Below, piece after piece: positions 14,762 through 24,201 of a DNA stretch of 43,240 nucleotides. Origin of the DNA: M269 sp964625615 (GTDB lineage: Bacteria; Pseudomonadota; Gammaproteobacteria; Enterobacterales; Alteromonadaceae); contig CAZVDU010000015.1 in NCBI GenBank assembly GCA_964625615.1, forward strand, positions 1-43,240. The letters are read 5' to 3'. Position numbers and translations under genes: made by a program. Each line of letters begins with the position of its first letter. The first letter of the stretch is position 1. The notes beneath the pieces were generated by a model. The model saw nothing but the letters and a program-made list of their open reading frames with translations, had not been told where the DNA came from and did not search any database.

Positions 14762-16192
14762 ATGAAAATCCTATTCCTGATATCAGAGGTTGAAGGGTTT
14801 ACAAAAACAGGCGGATTAGCGGATGTTGGCAAATCATTGCCTTTGGCATTGCATGAATTAGGGCATGATGTACGTATTGTTAAGCCTTATTACAAAGAAA
14901 TTGCTGATAAAAATACGTCTTCTAAGCCGATTGCTTCAAGTGAATTAAAAACATCAAAATACACGTTCCAATTCGATATTTACCAACTTTATCTCAATAA
15001 AATCCCCGTTTATTGCGTTGACTACCCCGACTTTTTTCGTCGGGATGGTTTGTATTCTGACGGCTACGAAGCATTCGAAGATAATGGTGAGCGTTTTTCA
15101 TTCCTTTCACAAGCAAGCTTACAACTTGCAAAGGCAATAGATTTTAAACCTGACATACTGCATTGTAACGACTGGCATACCGCTTTAGCTTGCTATTTTT
15201 TGAAACAAGACAGTAGTGCTTTTTTCGATCAAACTCAATCACTGCTGACTATTCACAATGGCGCTTTTCAGGGGATATTCCCCTATCACAAAGTACCGTC
15301 TTGCCATCACGACCAATCCATCCCCCACCAATTAGATGAAAGTGGCAATCTTAACTTTCTAAAAATGGGCATTGAGCTCGCCGATAAAATAAATGCCGTC
15401 AGTCCAAACTACGGAGAAGAGCTCAAAACACCCTTAGGTTCCCATTACCTCTATTCAACTTTTAAGCAGAGAGAAAGTGATGTTTCAGGTATATTGAACG
15501 GCTGTGACTACACACAATGGGATCCCACAACCGACGAGTTACTGCCTAATCATTACACTACTGAAAACATGGCAGGTAAGAGTCATTGTAAAAAAGCACT
15601 GCAAAAGGCAATGTCTTTACCTGTCAGAAAAAAGATTCCTGTCATTGGAATGGTCTGCCGTTTGACGTCTCAGAAAGGGTTTGATTATATAACACCTATA
15701 TTATCGGATTTGTTAGAACACAGTATTCAGCTGGTTATTATTGGTTCGGGCGATCCATCTATAGCAGCACAGCTGGAAAGTACGATGCAACAACACCCTA
15801 AAAAAATGGCTTTTTATCAGGGTTTCAGCAATGAATTAGCACATTTACTTGAAGCAGGCAGTGACTTCTTTCTTATGCCTTCACTCTTCGAACCTTGTGG
15901 ACTAAATCAAATGTATAGTTTGGCCTATGGGACCATTCCGATTGTTCGGTCAGTCGGCGGTTTAAAGGACACGGTCAAAGACTTAAGTGAAGGAGTCGAT
16001 AAAGCAACGGGGTTCACGTTTGACGAGCCGAACGCCTTATCGCTTATAAATTGCCTGAGGCGCGCCGTATTATTTTATCGAGAATATCCAGAAGCCTTCC
16101 TCGATATGCAAGAAAGAGGGATGCTTACTCGCTTTACGTGGGAAGACGCGGCACTGCGCTACCAATCACTTTATGAGCAAGCAAAACAATGA
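14762..16192 (+). CDS. glgA: Glycogen/starch synthase GlgA family
   Basis: The 476-residue enzyme transfers glucose from ADP-glucose to a growing alpha-1,4-glucan. The ADP-glucose-binding KTGGLADV motif is at residues 15-22; the N-terminal GT5 domain has HCNDWHTAL, and the C-terminal domain has SQKGFDYI, the catalytic FEPCGLNQMYSLAYGT region and VGGLKDTV. Length fits GlgA (477 in E. coli). No branching enzyme, pyrophosphorylase or phosphorylase lies in the window, so it stands apart from a glycogen operon. It overlaps the next gene by four bases (ATGA). Confidence 0.93.
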   Translation: MKILFLISEVEGFTKTGGLADVGKSLPLALHELGHDVRIVKPYYKEIADKNTSSKPIASSELKTSKYTFQFDIYQLYLNKIPVYCVDYPDFFRRDGLYSDGYEAFEDNGERFSFLSQASLQLAKAIDFKPDILHCNDWHTALACYFLKQDSSAFFDQTQSLLTIHNGAFQGIFPYHKVPSCHHDQSIPHQLDESGNLNFLKMGIELADKINAVSPNYGEELKTPLGSHYLYSTFKQRESDVSGILNGCDYTQWDPTTDELLPNHYTTENMAGKSHCKKALQKAMSLPVRKKIPVIGMVCRLTSQKGFDYITPILSDLLEHSIQLVIIGSGDPSIAAQLESTMQQHPKKMAFYQGFSNELAHLLEAGSDFFLMPSLFEPCGLNQMYSLAYGTIPIVRSVGGLKDTVKDLSEGVDKATGFTFDEPNALSLINCLRRAVLFYREYPEAFLDMQERGMLTRFTWEDAALRYQSLYEQAKQ

Positions 16193-16548
16193 CTTATTCT
16201 GTTTCTATCAATCAATGTAAACGCTTTGCAAAGAACTTAGCTAAAGCCAGTTCTTTACTGATAGCTATGGTGGCCAGCACGGCACAAGCTATACCTGAAC
16301 AATGTGTGCGAATGCCTACTCAGACCAATGTCTGTGAACATGTCATTTATAAGACAGTAAGGAACCTCAATGCGAATTCAATTGTAGGCGATGGCGACGT
16401 ATACTGCGTATGCTTACAAGATTTTAGTCATTTAATTTTACCCGGCGAGACTATCGAAGAAAGAGAACAGCAAAAGCTGGATATTGAAAATATCACTCGT
16501 ATTTTAGATGTTACAGAACAACAGTTGCTAAGACTAATACGCTACTAA
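16189..16548 (+). CDS. Small exported cysteine-containing protein, unknown
   Basis: The 119-residue protein has a basic N-terminus followed by a hydrophobic core (SSLLIAMVASTAQA), a signal peptide probably cut after AQA near residue 36. The mature part has five or so cysteines (QCVRM, NVCEHV, YCVCLQ), suggesting periplasmic disulphides, and a helical C-terminus (EEREQQKLDIENITRIL). I do not recognise the family. It overlaps glgA by four bases and so is translated together with it, although a periplasmic protein has no obvious tie to glycogen synthesis. A 151-base gap separates it from the sensor kinase. Confidence 0.75.
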   Translation: MTYSVSINQCKRFAKNLAKASSLLIAMVASTAQAIPEQCVRMPTQTNVCEHVIYKTVRNLNANSIVGDGDVYCVCLQDFSHLILPGETIEEREQQKLDIENITRILDVTEQQLLRLIRY

Positions 16549-16699
16549 CAACAATAGGTATAGACGTACTTTGATTTAGACCGTACTTTGTACCAAACTG
16601 ACTTAGAGTTTGTTGCACTTTTACACATACAAAATCGTATTGGCCGACAGAGAGTCAATTAAGTAATATCCATATTAGGCGGCAGTTAGAAAACATTCA

Positions 16700-18340
16700 A
16701 TGTCTGAACAAAAACGTCCACTATCAATCAAGTCGCTTTATGTCAGTGGTGTTATGGCGACAACAACTATTGCGCTTATATTAGTAACCGCAGTGGCGTT
16801 ATTTAGCCAAGTTAAGAACTATCGCACTAACCTAGCCCATCACATTGAAGTTTTGGTCGATTTGATCAGCCATAATGCCGCTAGCAGTATCGCATTCGAT
16901 GACAATATATCCGAGCAAGAAAACTTACAGTCACTTGACGTCGCAAAGTACGTACTCAATGCCCACATATATAAGTTAGCGCCCGATAATCAACGTGTGT
17001 TTTTCGCTAGTTATAATCGCTCAGATAGAACAACTGAGTCCGTCGCTGATCGCATTACTCAGCTCAATACCCCTGTAATATCTGGCAGCATCATCGAAGT
17101 TTCTCGTCCCATCATGATAGAAGAACGCCTTGTTGGGTATGCTTATATCAGAGGATCGACGGAAGACTTAAACAGACTTATTACCAACGCCATCGTGAGT
17201 TGTGTTGTTATCCTGATCTTTTCTCTGTGTATCTGTTTGATGATCACACTGTATTTACAACGCAAAATTACTCAACCTTTGAACTTGTTAGCCGAAGAGA
17301 TCCAGACCGTTGCCCAAGAGAAAAACTACAGTAAGAGGGCGAGTGACAGCCAACTCAATGAGCTCAATGTATTATCTAACGCTTTCAACGTATTGCTCAC
17401 TCGAATTCAAGACCATATTCAACAACAAGAGAAGGTAGAAGAAAAACATCGTAAACTCCATCTAAGCCTTGAAGAGAAAGTCAATACACGTACAAACGCA
17501 CTAAAAGAAGCAAATCAGGAACTGATTGAAACACTTGAGAAATTACACCAATTTCAACGCCAAATGGTTGAAAATGAAAAAATGGCATCACTCGGTGATA
17601 TGGTCGCGGGTGTTGCCCATGAAGTTAATACCCCTATAGGTTTAGGTGTTACAGCTTCAACCATGATGCTTGATCGACTAAGACAACTACACAGTGATTT
17701 TGACAACAAAACACTCAAAGCCAGCGCATTAAGTAAATTCCTCCTTGAGGGTGAAGAAAATCTCAGCATTATCTATCGCAACCTTAACAGGGCAGCTGAA
17801 CTTATCTCAAGCTTCAAGCAAGTTGCAGTGGATCAAACCAACGAAATGATTCGAACATTCAGCTTTGAACAACTTATCAACGAAATACTTCTATCATTAC
17901 GCCCTCGGCTCAAAAAGCACAAACACAATATACAACTCGACTACGATCCTAATCTAATTATTGAATCTAAAGCAGGTCCAATTAACCAAATTCTTATCAA
18001 TTTGATTATGAATTCTATTATTCATGGGTTTGAGAATATGGAGAGTGGCGAAATACAGATCCACGCAAAATTATTAGCCAATTCAAAGCTAAATATTATT
18101 TACAAGGACAATGGTAAAGGCATACCAGAGAATTTGCGTAAGCGTATTTTTGATCCCTTTGTTACAACGAAAAGAGGCCAAGGTGGCAGCGGCCTCGGTA
18201 TGCATTTAGTATACAACCTGATAACTCAAGGTTTAAACGGCTCAATTTCGATCAATAGTACCGATACTGAAGGTGTAGAATTTGAGATAATCTTCCCGGT
18301 TATTCAGAAGTCCGCACTTGAGCTGGCGAAGAGTTTATAG
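16700..18340 (+). CDS. Sensor histidine kinase with CHASE8-like periplasmic domain
   Basis: The 546-residue protein has a membrane helix at about 15-36, a periplasmic segment (about 40-160; NLAHHIEVLVDLISHNAASSIAF resembles CHASE8), a second helix at about 163-186, HAMP (about 187-240), a coiled coil (245-295), the phospho-acceptor His near 307 in GVAHEVNTPIG, then ATPase boxes: NQILINLIMNSIIHG (N), DNGKGIPENL (G1) and GGSGLGMHL (G2). It lacks a receiver or HPt domain. The next gene, three bases on, encodes a YfiR-type protein, so periplasmic input through that protein is likely. The nearest response regulator is arcA, but this is not an ArcB. Confidence 0.9.
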   Translation: MSEQKRPLSIKSLYVSGVMATTTIALILVTAVALFSQVKNYRTNLAHHIEVLVDLISHNAASSIAFDDNISEQENLQSLDVAKYVLNAHIYKLAPDNQRVFFASYNRSDRTTESVADRITQLNTPVISGSIIEVSRPIMIEERLVGYAYIRGSTEDLNRLITNAIVSCVVILIFSLCICLMITLYLQRKITQPLNLLAEEIQTVAQEKNYSKRASDSQLNELNVLSNAFNVLLTRIQDHIQQQEKVEEKHRKLHLSLEEKVNTRTNALKEANQELIETLEKLHQFQRQMVENEKMASLGDMVAGVAHEVNTPIGLGVTASTMMLDRLRQLHSDFDNKTLKASALSKFLLEGEENLSIIYRNLNRAAELISSFKQVAVDQTNEMIRTFSFEQLINEILLSLRPRLKKHKHNIQLDYDPNLIIESKAGPINQILINLIMNSIIHGFENMESGEIQIHAKLLANSKLNIIYKDNGKGIPENLRKRIFDPFVTTKRGQGGSGLGMHLVYNLITQGLNGSISINSTDTEGVEFEIIFPVIQKSALELAKSL

Positions 18341-18343
18341 AAA

Positions 18344-18865
18344 ATGAAACTAGTCGCCTTGCTGATCTTCTTGTCTATTGTGTGTTTGCCTAGCCAAGCC
18401 CAACAATTCACAGCAGCGCAAATCAGAGCACCATTTTTGTATCACATTGCTTATTACAGTACTTTCTCAAAGCAAAAGTCGGTAGAAAATACGGTTAATT
18501 TTTGCTTCTTAGAAAATGAGTCATTCGAACATATGAACCATTTCGAACGCTCACCCTCTAAAACCATAAGGGAAAAAGCGATAAGCATTATTGCGCTAGA
18601 AGATATCAACAAAGCGAACAAAAACCATTGCCACGTCTTGTTTGTATCTAAAACTCAAGAATCAGATAAACTCTATCAAGAGATTCAATTACTCAATACT
18701 GCTACTATATCTGTGGGTGAATCAGCAGAGTTTCTCGAGCATGGCGGAATGATGTCGATTATACCAACGAATGCAAAAATGAAAGTTTATATAAACCAAG
18801 AACAATATGAAAACACGTCAATAAAGTTTAGCGCTAACTTATTGAAACGTGTTATTTTTCGATAA
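18344..18865 (+). CDS. YfiR-family (DUF4154) periplasmic protein
   Basis: The 173-residue protein has a signal peptide (residues 1-19, cut near SQA-QQF). The mature part fits YfiR/DUF4154: IRAPFLYHIAYYSTF near the start, a central HVLFVSKTQESDKLYQEI, TATISVGESAEFLEHGGMMSII, and the C-terminal ANLLKRVIF. YfiR proteins sit in the periplasm and restrain a partner membrane sensor, often a diguanylate cyclase or kinase. Here it follows the sensor kinase by three bases, so the kinase is the probable partner. Confidence 0.88.
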   Translation: MKLVALLIFLSIVCLPSQAQQFTAAQIRAPFLYHIAYYSTFSKQKSVENTVNFCFLENESFEHMNHFERSPSKTIREKAISIIALEDINKANKNHCHVLFVSKTQESDKLYQEIQLLNTATISVGESAEFLEHGGMMSIIPTNAKMKVYINQEQYENTSIKFSANLLKRVIFR

Positions 18866-18943
18866 ATATGCTAAATAATGTAAGGGTCTGTTAATCTTCC
18901 CTTTTAGTTATTGTTATTAAACGTTAAATCTGGCCAGAACACT

Positions 18944-19651
18944 ATGAACACACCGAATGTATTAATTGTTGAGGATGAAGTCGTTACTCGTACGACACTA
19001 AAAAGCTTATTCGAAGCTGAAGGATATAATGTGTTTGAGGCACAAGACGGCGATCAAATGCATGAGCACTTCTCAAATCAGACAATTAACCTCGTTATTA
19101 TGGACATTAATCTCCCTGGTAAAAATGGGTTAATCTTGGCTAGAGAAGTCAGAGATCGTAAAAACATTGGTTTAATCTTTTTAACCGGTCGAGATAATGA
19201 AGTCGACAGAATCTTAGGGTTAGAAATTGGAGCTGATGATTATGTAACAAAACCGTTTAATCCGAGGGAGCTCACAATTAGAGCTCGCAACTTAATGTCT
19301 CGGACGTCGAACGTGAATGAAGATTCGGATCTACCGAGTCGCGTCAAATTTAATGGTTGGACATTAGATGGTGACAGTCGTAGCCTCATATCACCCACTA
19401 GTGATGAGTTTAGGCTACCTCGGAGTGAATTTAGAGCACTCCATCTGTTTTTAAGACATCCTGGTAAGATACTCACTCGCGAACAGTTAATTAAAGAAAT
19501 GACAGGTCGAGAGCTTAGACCTAATGACCGAACAGTTGATGTCACCATTAGGCGCATTCGTAAACATTTTGAGTCAGTCACCAATGATGAAGATTTGATC
19601 GTCACAATTCACGGTGAAGGTTATCGATTCTGCGGCAGTGTTGACAGTTAA
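18944..19651 (+). CDS. arcA: Two-component response regulator ArcA
   Basis: I start at ATG 18944 (MNTPNVLIVEDE), which matches ArcA; a frame beginning at 18911 adds unlike residues. The 235-residue protein has a receiver domain with Asp54 (VIMDINLPGKNG), the conserved FLTGRDNEVDRILGLEIGADDYVTKPFNPREL, and a winged-helix OmpR/PhoB-type DNA-binding domain ending in RTVDVTIRRIRKHFES and IHGEGYRFCG. ArcA represses aerobic respiration genes when oxygen is low. It has its own upstream gap of 78 bases after the YfiR-type gene, and a strong hairpin follows it. Confidence 0.95.
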   Translation: MNTPNVLIVEDEVVTRTTLKSLFEAEGYNVFEAQDGDQMHEHFSNQTINLVIMDINLPGKNGLILAREVRDRKNIGLIFLTGRDNEVDRILGLEIGADDYVTKPFNPRELTIRARNLMSRTSNVNEDSDLPSRVKFNGWTLDGDSRSLISPTSDEFRLPRSEFRALHLFLRHPGKILTREQLIKEMTGRELRPNDRTVDVTIRRIRKHFESVTNDEDLIVTIHGEGYRFCGSVDS

Positions 19652-19668
19652 TTTTAGTATCGAAGGTT

Positions 19669-19704
19669 AAGCAGTTGAGCGAGTGATGATTTGCTCAACT
19701 GCTT
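19669..19704. terminator. Bidirectional hairpin between arcA and pmbA
   Basis: AAGCAGTTGAGC (19669-19680) is perfectly complementary to GCTCAACTGCTT (19693-19704) around a 12-base loop. It lies between convergent arcA and pmbA. There is no long T-run, so efficiency is uncertain. Confidence 0.65.
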
Positions 19705-19733
19705 ACTGCTCATACTTTTAACGTCACTAACCT

Positions 19734-21065
19734 CTAACTACCAGCAACTTGCATTTCATTAATTAATATAGATCCCGTCCTCACAGCACCTTTTATTTCG
19801 GTATCAGTACTAATCGCACTAATTCCCATTAGCATATCTTTCAAGTTACCTGCGATAGTGATTTCATGGACTGGATACTGAATTTCACCGTTCTCTACCC
19901 AAAAGCCAGCAGCACCACGAGAATAATCACCATTCACAATGTTAACCCCTTGCCCCATAAGTTCATTCACCAATAACCCCGTTCCCATACTTGCTAGTAA
20001 CTCTTGATAGCTCTCACCACTGTTCTGGACAACCCAGTTATGAATGCCACCTGCGTGGCCATTACTCTTCATTCCTAGTTTTCGTGCAGAATAAGTGGTT
20101 AGCAAATAATGTTGAAGGCAACCAGCATCGACTATTGTCATGTCTTTGGTTGCAACTCCCTCACTATCAAAGACAGAACTTGCAAGTCCAGCTTGAAGGT
20201 GAGGCTTTTCTTCAATACGACACCAATCGGGCAGCACTTGTTTTTCTAAGTGGTTCAGTAAGAAGCTCGACTCTCGGTATAAGCTACCGCCGCTAATAGC
20301 AGTAACGAAGTGACTAAAAAGACCTGAGGCTATATCTCGATGAAAAATAACGGGTACTTTGGTCGTTGATAATTTACGAGCGCCTAATCGCCCTAAAGTG
20401 TATTCTGCAGCCTCCTTGCCGATTTGAATTGGGCTTACGAGTTCATCCTTTCGACGGCTAGTGGTGTAACTACTATCCCTTTGCATGTCCTCATTTTCTT
20501 GTCCAATAACCGCGCAGTTTAAGCTATATCGACTGCTTGGATAGCCCGCGATAAGACCATGTGTATTACCATAGACTCTGAATCCCATATTGGCTGAGTA
20601 TGAAGCACCATCTGAATTAACAATCCTAGAATCAAAATCAAATGCACTTTTTTCAGACTCGATGACTTGCCTAATTGCTTCTTCAGGATCTAATTCAGTT
20701 GGGTGATAAAGATCGAGATCTGGAAACTCCTTTGCCATAAGTTCTTCGTCTGCAAGCCCGGTACAGGGATCACTATGTGTATGTTTAGCAATTTCAACCG
20801 CTTTCTTAACCGTTTGCTCAAGCGCGGGCTTACTCAAATCAGCTGTCGAAGCGCTTCCCTTACATTGCCCATTATAAACACTGATCCCTAATCCGCCGTC
20901 ATTAGTGAACTCCAATGTTTCGAGCTCCTGAAGACGAGAGCCTACTGAGATTCCTTGAACCTTACTCATACTCGCTTCAGCTTGAGTAGCTCCAAATTTT
21001 TTAGCCATCTGCAGTACGTCATTAACGATTTCTTTGGTGTCTTCTAATTGCTGCAATACATTCAT
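19734..21065 (-). CDS. pmbA: Metalloprotease subunit PmbA (TldE)
   Basis: The 443-residue protein is PmbA/TldE, close in length to E. coli PmbA (450). It has the family N-terminus (AKKFGATQAEASMSKVQGISV), QELETLEFTNDGGLGISVY, GYPSSRYSLNCAVIGQ, and the C-terminal NSGESYQELLASMGTGLLV and GAAGFWVENGEIQYPVHEITIAGNL. It forms the TldD/TldE heterodimer that degrades unfolded peptides and matures microcin B17 in E. coli; TldD holds the zinc site. tldD is also in this window, about 4 kb away. It diverges from darP. Confidence 0.96.
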   Translation of the reverse strand: MNVLQQLEDTKEIVNDVLQMAKKFGATQAEASMSKVQGISVGSRLQELETLEFTNDGGLGISVYNGQCKGSASTADLSKPALEQTVKKAVEIAKHTHSDPCTGLADEELMAKEFPDLDLYHPTELDPEEAIRQVIESEKSAFDFDSRIVNSDGASYSANMGFRVYGNTHGLIAGYPSSRYSLNCAVIGQENEDMQRDSSYTTSRRKDELVSPIQIGKEAAEYTLGRLGARKLSTTKVPVIFHRDIASGLFSHFVTAISGGSLYRESSFLLNHLEKQVLPDWCRIEEKPHLQAGLASSVFDSEGVATKDMTIVDAGCLQHYLLTTYSARKLGMKSNGHAGGIHNWVVQNSGESYQELLASMGTGLLVNELMGQGVNIVNGDYSRGAAGFWVENGEIQYPVHEITIAGNLKDMLMGISAISTDTEIKGAVRTGSILINEMQVAGS

Positions 21066-21159
21066 ATGGGCTTTAATTTCTCTTTAAGGTATAAACGGGC
21101 TATTCAACCTGTAAAACTACAGGTTACAATGAAATTATTGTAACACTAAAGCAAACCAT

Positions 21160-21675
21160 ATGAACGACGAACAGTTTGACTTTGATGACTCCGACGATTG
21201 GGTGAGTAAAACCCAACTTAAGAAACAGAGTCAAGAACTAAAAGAGCTAGGTGAAAAGCTTATTGAACTATCACCGGCATCACTCGCACAGATCCCGTTA
21301 GATGATGAACTGCTAGACGCCATTAAACATGCACAAACAATTAACCGTAAGAAAGAAGGCTTTAGAAGGCAGATACAATTTGTCGGTAAACTCATACGAA
21401 GCCGTGATCCCGCTCCGATACAGCTGGCATTAGACAAAATTAAAGGTCTGCATACTGACGCGAACAAGCGATTTCATAAACTCGAGATATTGAGAGACAA
21501 GATACTGAGCGGCTCCAATGAAGTTGCTCATGACATATGCCAGCAATATCAGAGCTTGGATTTACAGAAAATCAGGCAACTTCAAAGACAAGCAAAGAAA
21601 CAGGCAGAAAAAGAACAAACACCAACTGCCGCCCGTCAGCTATTTCAATACCTAAAACAACAAGGAGTCGAATAA
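21160..21675 (+). CDS. darP: Ribosome biogenesis factor DarP (YjgA)
   Basis: The 171-residue protein is mostly helical and charged, with the family segments DDSDDWVSKTQLKKQSQELKELGEKLIELS, KKEGFRRQIQFVGKLIRSRD and RHKLEILRDKIL-type sequence (here FHKLEILRDKIL). DarP/YjgA associates with the large ribosomal subunit precursor. It is divergent from pmbA (94 bases between), the same pairing as in E. coli where yjgA and pmbA are neighbours. A lipoprotein gene follows after four bases. Confidence 0.95.
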   Translation: MNDEQFDFDDSDDWVSKTQLKKQSQELKELGEKLIELSPASLAQIPLDDELLDAIKHAQTINRKKEGFRRQIQFVGKLIRSRDPAPIQLALDKIKGLHTDANKRFHKLEILRDKILSGSNEVAHDICQQYQSLDLQKIRQLQRQAKKQAEKEQTPTAARQLFQYLKQQGVE

Positions 21676-21679
21676 TCCT

Positions 21680-24115
21680 ATGAAGTTAAGCCATACCTTT
21701 TCATTCTTATTAGCCGTGGTGCTTAGCGGTTGTGGTGGAACTTCGGGAGAGAACGGCCCCGATCCTTTTAACGACAATCCAACACCTCCTGCAGTTCTTT
21801 CTCTTACCGTTGTCACCAGAGCAGGTGATTGCACAGGCCCTGCTATTAATAGCTTTAACTCAGGTGACAGTGTGTGCGTAGAAGCCACATTAACCAGCGA
21901 CGGGCAACCTCTTGAAGACGAAATTATTAATTTCGCAGCCCCACTTGGGAGCCTGACTGTTGACTCAGCTTTAACCAGTGATCAGGGCGTATCCCAAGTC
22001 GTGATCAATAGTGAGGTTAGTGATGTTGGAGCCGCTCAAATCTTGGCAACATCGGATACTGAAACAGCGTCTTCTAATTATGAGTTCTTAGCATCAGAGG
22101 TAAGTGCTATTACACCGCCAACGATAGAGCTTGTTATGAGGCTAGAGGGCGAGCTTACAAGCCGGTTTAATAATGATCAGCAAGTCGTAGTAACAGCTAC
22201 GGTATCAGATGCAAACGACCAACCTATTGCCAATACCATCATAGAGTTTACATCTGAGTTAGGTAATTTAAGCCCCGCCGCCGCCCTAACAACTGAGAAC
22301 GGTGAAGCAACAACAATCTTATCAGCAAATGATGGTGAACTAGGTGCGGCTCTTTTAACTGCGCAGTTCGACCAGCAAAATGCGACAGTGGCACAGAGCA
22401 TTAACTTTCAGATATTTGCTGCCGATACCGTTCAAGAGCAAGCTCTACGCTTTGGTCATTTTGATGCCCAAGGAGATTTTGTTGAAGGTGTTTTAGGTGT
22501 TTCAACCGAGGATGCCAACGGCGATGTAATAATTAGTGCTGGCGCAACATTAGGATTGTTAGCAGCTATTGTCGATCAGAATGACCAGCGCATAATACCG
22601 CCAACACCAATAAGTTTTAGTTCAAATTGTGTCACTAACAATTTAGCGATCATTGATGAAACAGTTAATACGATTAATGGGGAAGCTTTCTCAACCTTCG
22701 AGGATATGAGTTGTGCAGGAGCTAATGGCAACACAGATCAAATCATAGCAACACTCGTTGCTAACAACCAAACATTAACGCTCATACGCTCCATTGAACT
22801 ATTGCCTGAAGATATCGGTTCCATCCAATTTATTTCAGCAGATCCGGAGAATATTATATTAGCGGGGACAGGTGGGCAAAATAACCAATCAGTATCTACC
22901 CTAACCTTCCAAGTTAATGGCGCGCTTGGTAACCCATTAGCCCAACAAGAAGTAAATTTTGAGCTGAATACTAATACAGGTGGAATATCACTTTCTCCTG
23001 AAAGTGGATTTACTAACTCTCAAGGGCAAGTGAGTACACGAGTTACCTCAGGTACAGTACCTACAGCAGTGCGTGTAACGGCCACTACCCTAGGAACCGA
23101 TAACACTAGCATTAGTACACAATCAGACCTACTATCGATCAATACTGGCTTACCCAATCAAAATAGCTTCTCCATGTCCGCAAGTAATTTGAATGTTGAG
23201 GCATTTAATATTAGAGGGCAGGAAGTTATTTATACTGCTAGGCTTTCTGATTCATTTAACAATCCTGTTCCTGATGGTACCACCGTAAACTTTACAACCG
23301 AAGGTGGGGTTATTGAACCTAGTTGTAATACGGTTGCAGGCGTTTGTACGGTCATTTGGACAAGCACCGACTTAAACCCCGATAACCATCGTATAACTGT
23401 ACTAGCAACAGCGATAGGCCATGAAACATTATTTGATTCCAACGGTAACAATACCTTTGATGATGATGATGGAGGGCCAATATTAGATAACTCAGATTCT
23501 GGCTTATTGCTCAGTCAATTTGATCAAACAGGTTTTGTCGATCATGCCGAAGCATGGCGAGATGATAATGAAAATGGTGTGCGCGATCCCTTAGAGATAT
23601 TTATCGACAACAATAATAACCAAGTATATGACCAAGCTGATGGCTTATTTAATGGTCCACAATGCCTATCAACGACATTATGTGGTGAAGGTATTGCGGC
23701 GACAGCAATCGTACGCCGAATCACTGCATTTGTTGTCTCAAGCTCAGCGGCTCTTATGGACTTGCTCGATGAAAACGGCAATGTCATTGCAAGTAACAAT
23801 ATTACGTTACCGCCGCCAAACTTAGCCATACCTCGCGGTAGCTCTCTCAGTTTTACATTGAGATTCTCGGATACTGCAATACAGCCCATAGCGAGTGGAT
23901 CAACTATAGTCATCACAACCAATGAGGGGCTTCTTGGAGGCAACATTAATGCTGTTATGCCTGTCACGAACGTTCCAGGTACAACAGATCAAACCTTCAC
24001 TTTACTCAATGATTTGGATGTTGGTGACCTAGAAACAACAGCGACAGTAACAGCCACTATTACATCACCCAGTGGCGCGGTTTCTACACTACTCTTTAGT
24101 GTGTCATTACCATAA
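21680..24115 (+). CDS. Large lipoprotein with Ig-like (Big-1-type) repeats
   Basis: The 811-residue protein has a lipoprotein signal peptide (MKLSHTFSFLLAVVLSGC; lipidated Cys18) and then several repeats with the bacterial Ig-like group 1 pattern, for example PIANTIIEFTSELGNLSPAAALTTENGEATTIL and the related stretches near residues 70, 175, 430 and 530. An Asp/Asn-rich part (DDNENGVRDPLEIFIDNNNNQVYDQADG) near residue 630-660 looks like EF-hand-type calcium loops. It should be an outer-membrane-anchored or surface protein; a partner or ligand is not evident. It may be cotranscribed with darP (four-base gap). A strong terminator follows. Confidence 0.8.
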   Translation: MKLSHTFSFLLAVVLSGCGGTSGENGPDPFNDNPTPPAVLSLTVVTRAGDCTGPAINSFNSGDSVCVEATLTSDGQPLEDEIINFAAPLGSLTVDSALTSDQGVSQVVINSEVSDVGAAQILATSDTETASSNYEFLASEVSAITPPTIELVMRLEGELTSRFNNDQQVVVTATVSDANDQPIANTIIEFTSELGNLSPAAALTTENGEATTILSANDGELGAALLTAQFDQQNATVAQSINFQIFAADTVQEQALRFGHFDAQGDFVEGVLGVSTEDANGDVIISAGATLGLLAAIVDQNDQRIIPPTPISFSSNCVTNNLAIIDETVNTINGEAFSTFEDMSCAGANGNTDQIIATLVANNQTLTLIRSIELLPEDIGSIQFISADPENIILAGTGGQNNQSVSTLTFQVNGALGNPLAQQEVNFELNTNTGGISLSPESGFTNSQGQVSTRVTSGTVPTAVRVTATTLGTDNTSISTQSDLLSINTGLPNQNSFSMSASNLNVEAFNIRGQEVIYTARLSDSFNNPVPDGTTVNFTTEGGVIEPSCNTVAGVCTVIWTSTDLNPDNHRITVLATAIGHETLFDSNGNNTFDDDDGGPILDNSDSGLLLSQFDQTGFVDHAEAWRDDNENGVRDPLEIFIDNNNNQVYDQADGLFNGPQCLSTTLCGEGIAATAIVRRITAFVVSSSAALMDLLDENGNVIASNNITLPPPNLAIPRGSSLSFTLRFSDTAIQPIASGSTIVITTNEGLLGGNINAVMPVTNVPGTTDQTFTLLNDLDVGDLETTATVTATITSPSGAVSTLLFSVSLP

Positions 24116-24131
24116 TTTGTACGATTCAAAT

Positions 24132-24170
24132 AAAAAGCCCTGTCGAGTAACTTCTCAACAGGGCTTTTTT
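24132..24170. terminator. Strong bidirectional terminator
   Basis: AAAAAGCCCTGT (24132-24143) pairs with ACAGGGCTTTTT (24158-24169). A run of A on one side and T on the other lets it work for the lipoprotein gene on plus and tldD on minus. Confidence 0.9.
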
Positions 24171-24201
24171 GTGCTCTCTATAGTTATACTAATACTGTTA
24201 A

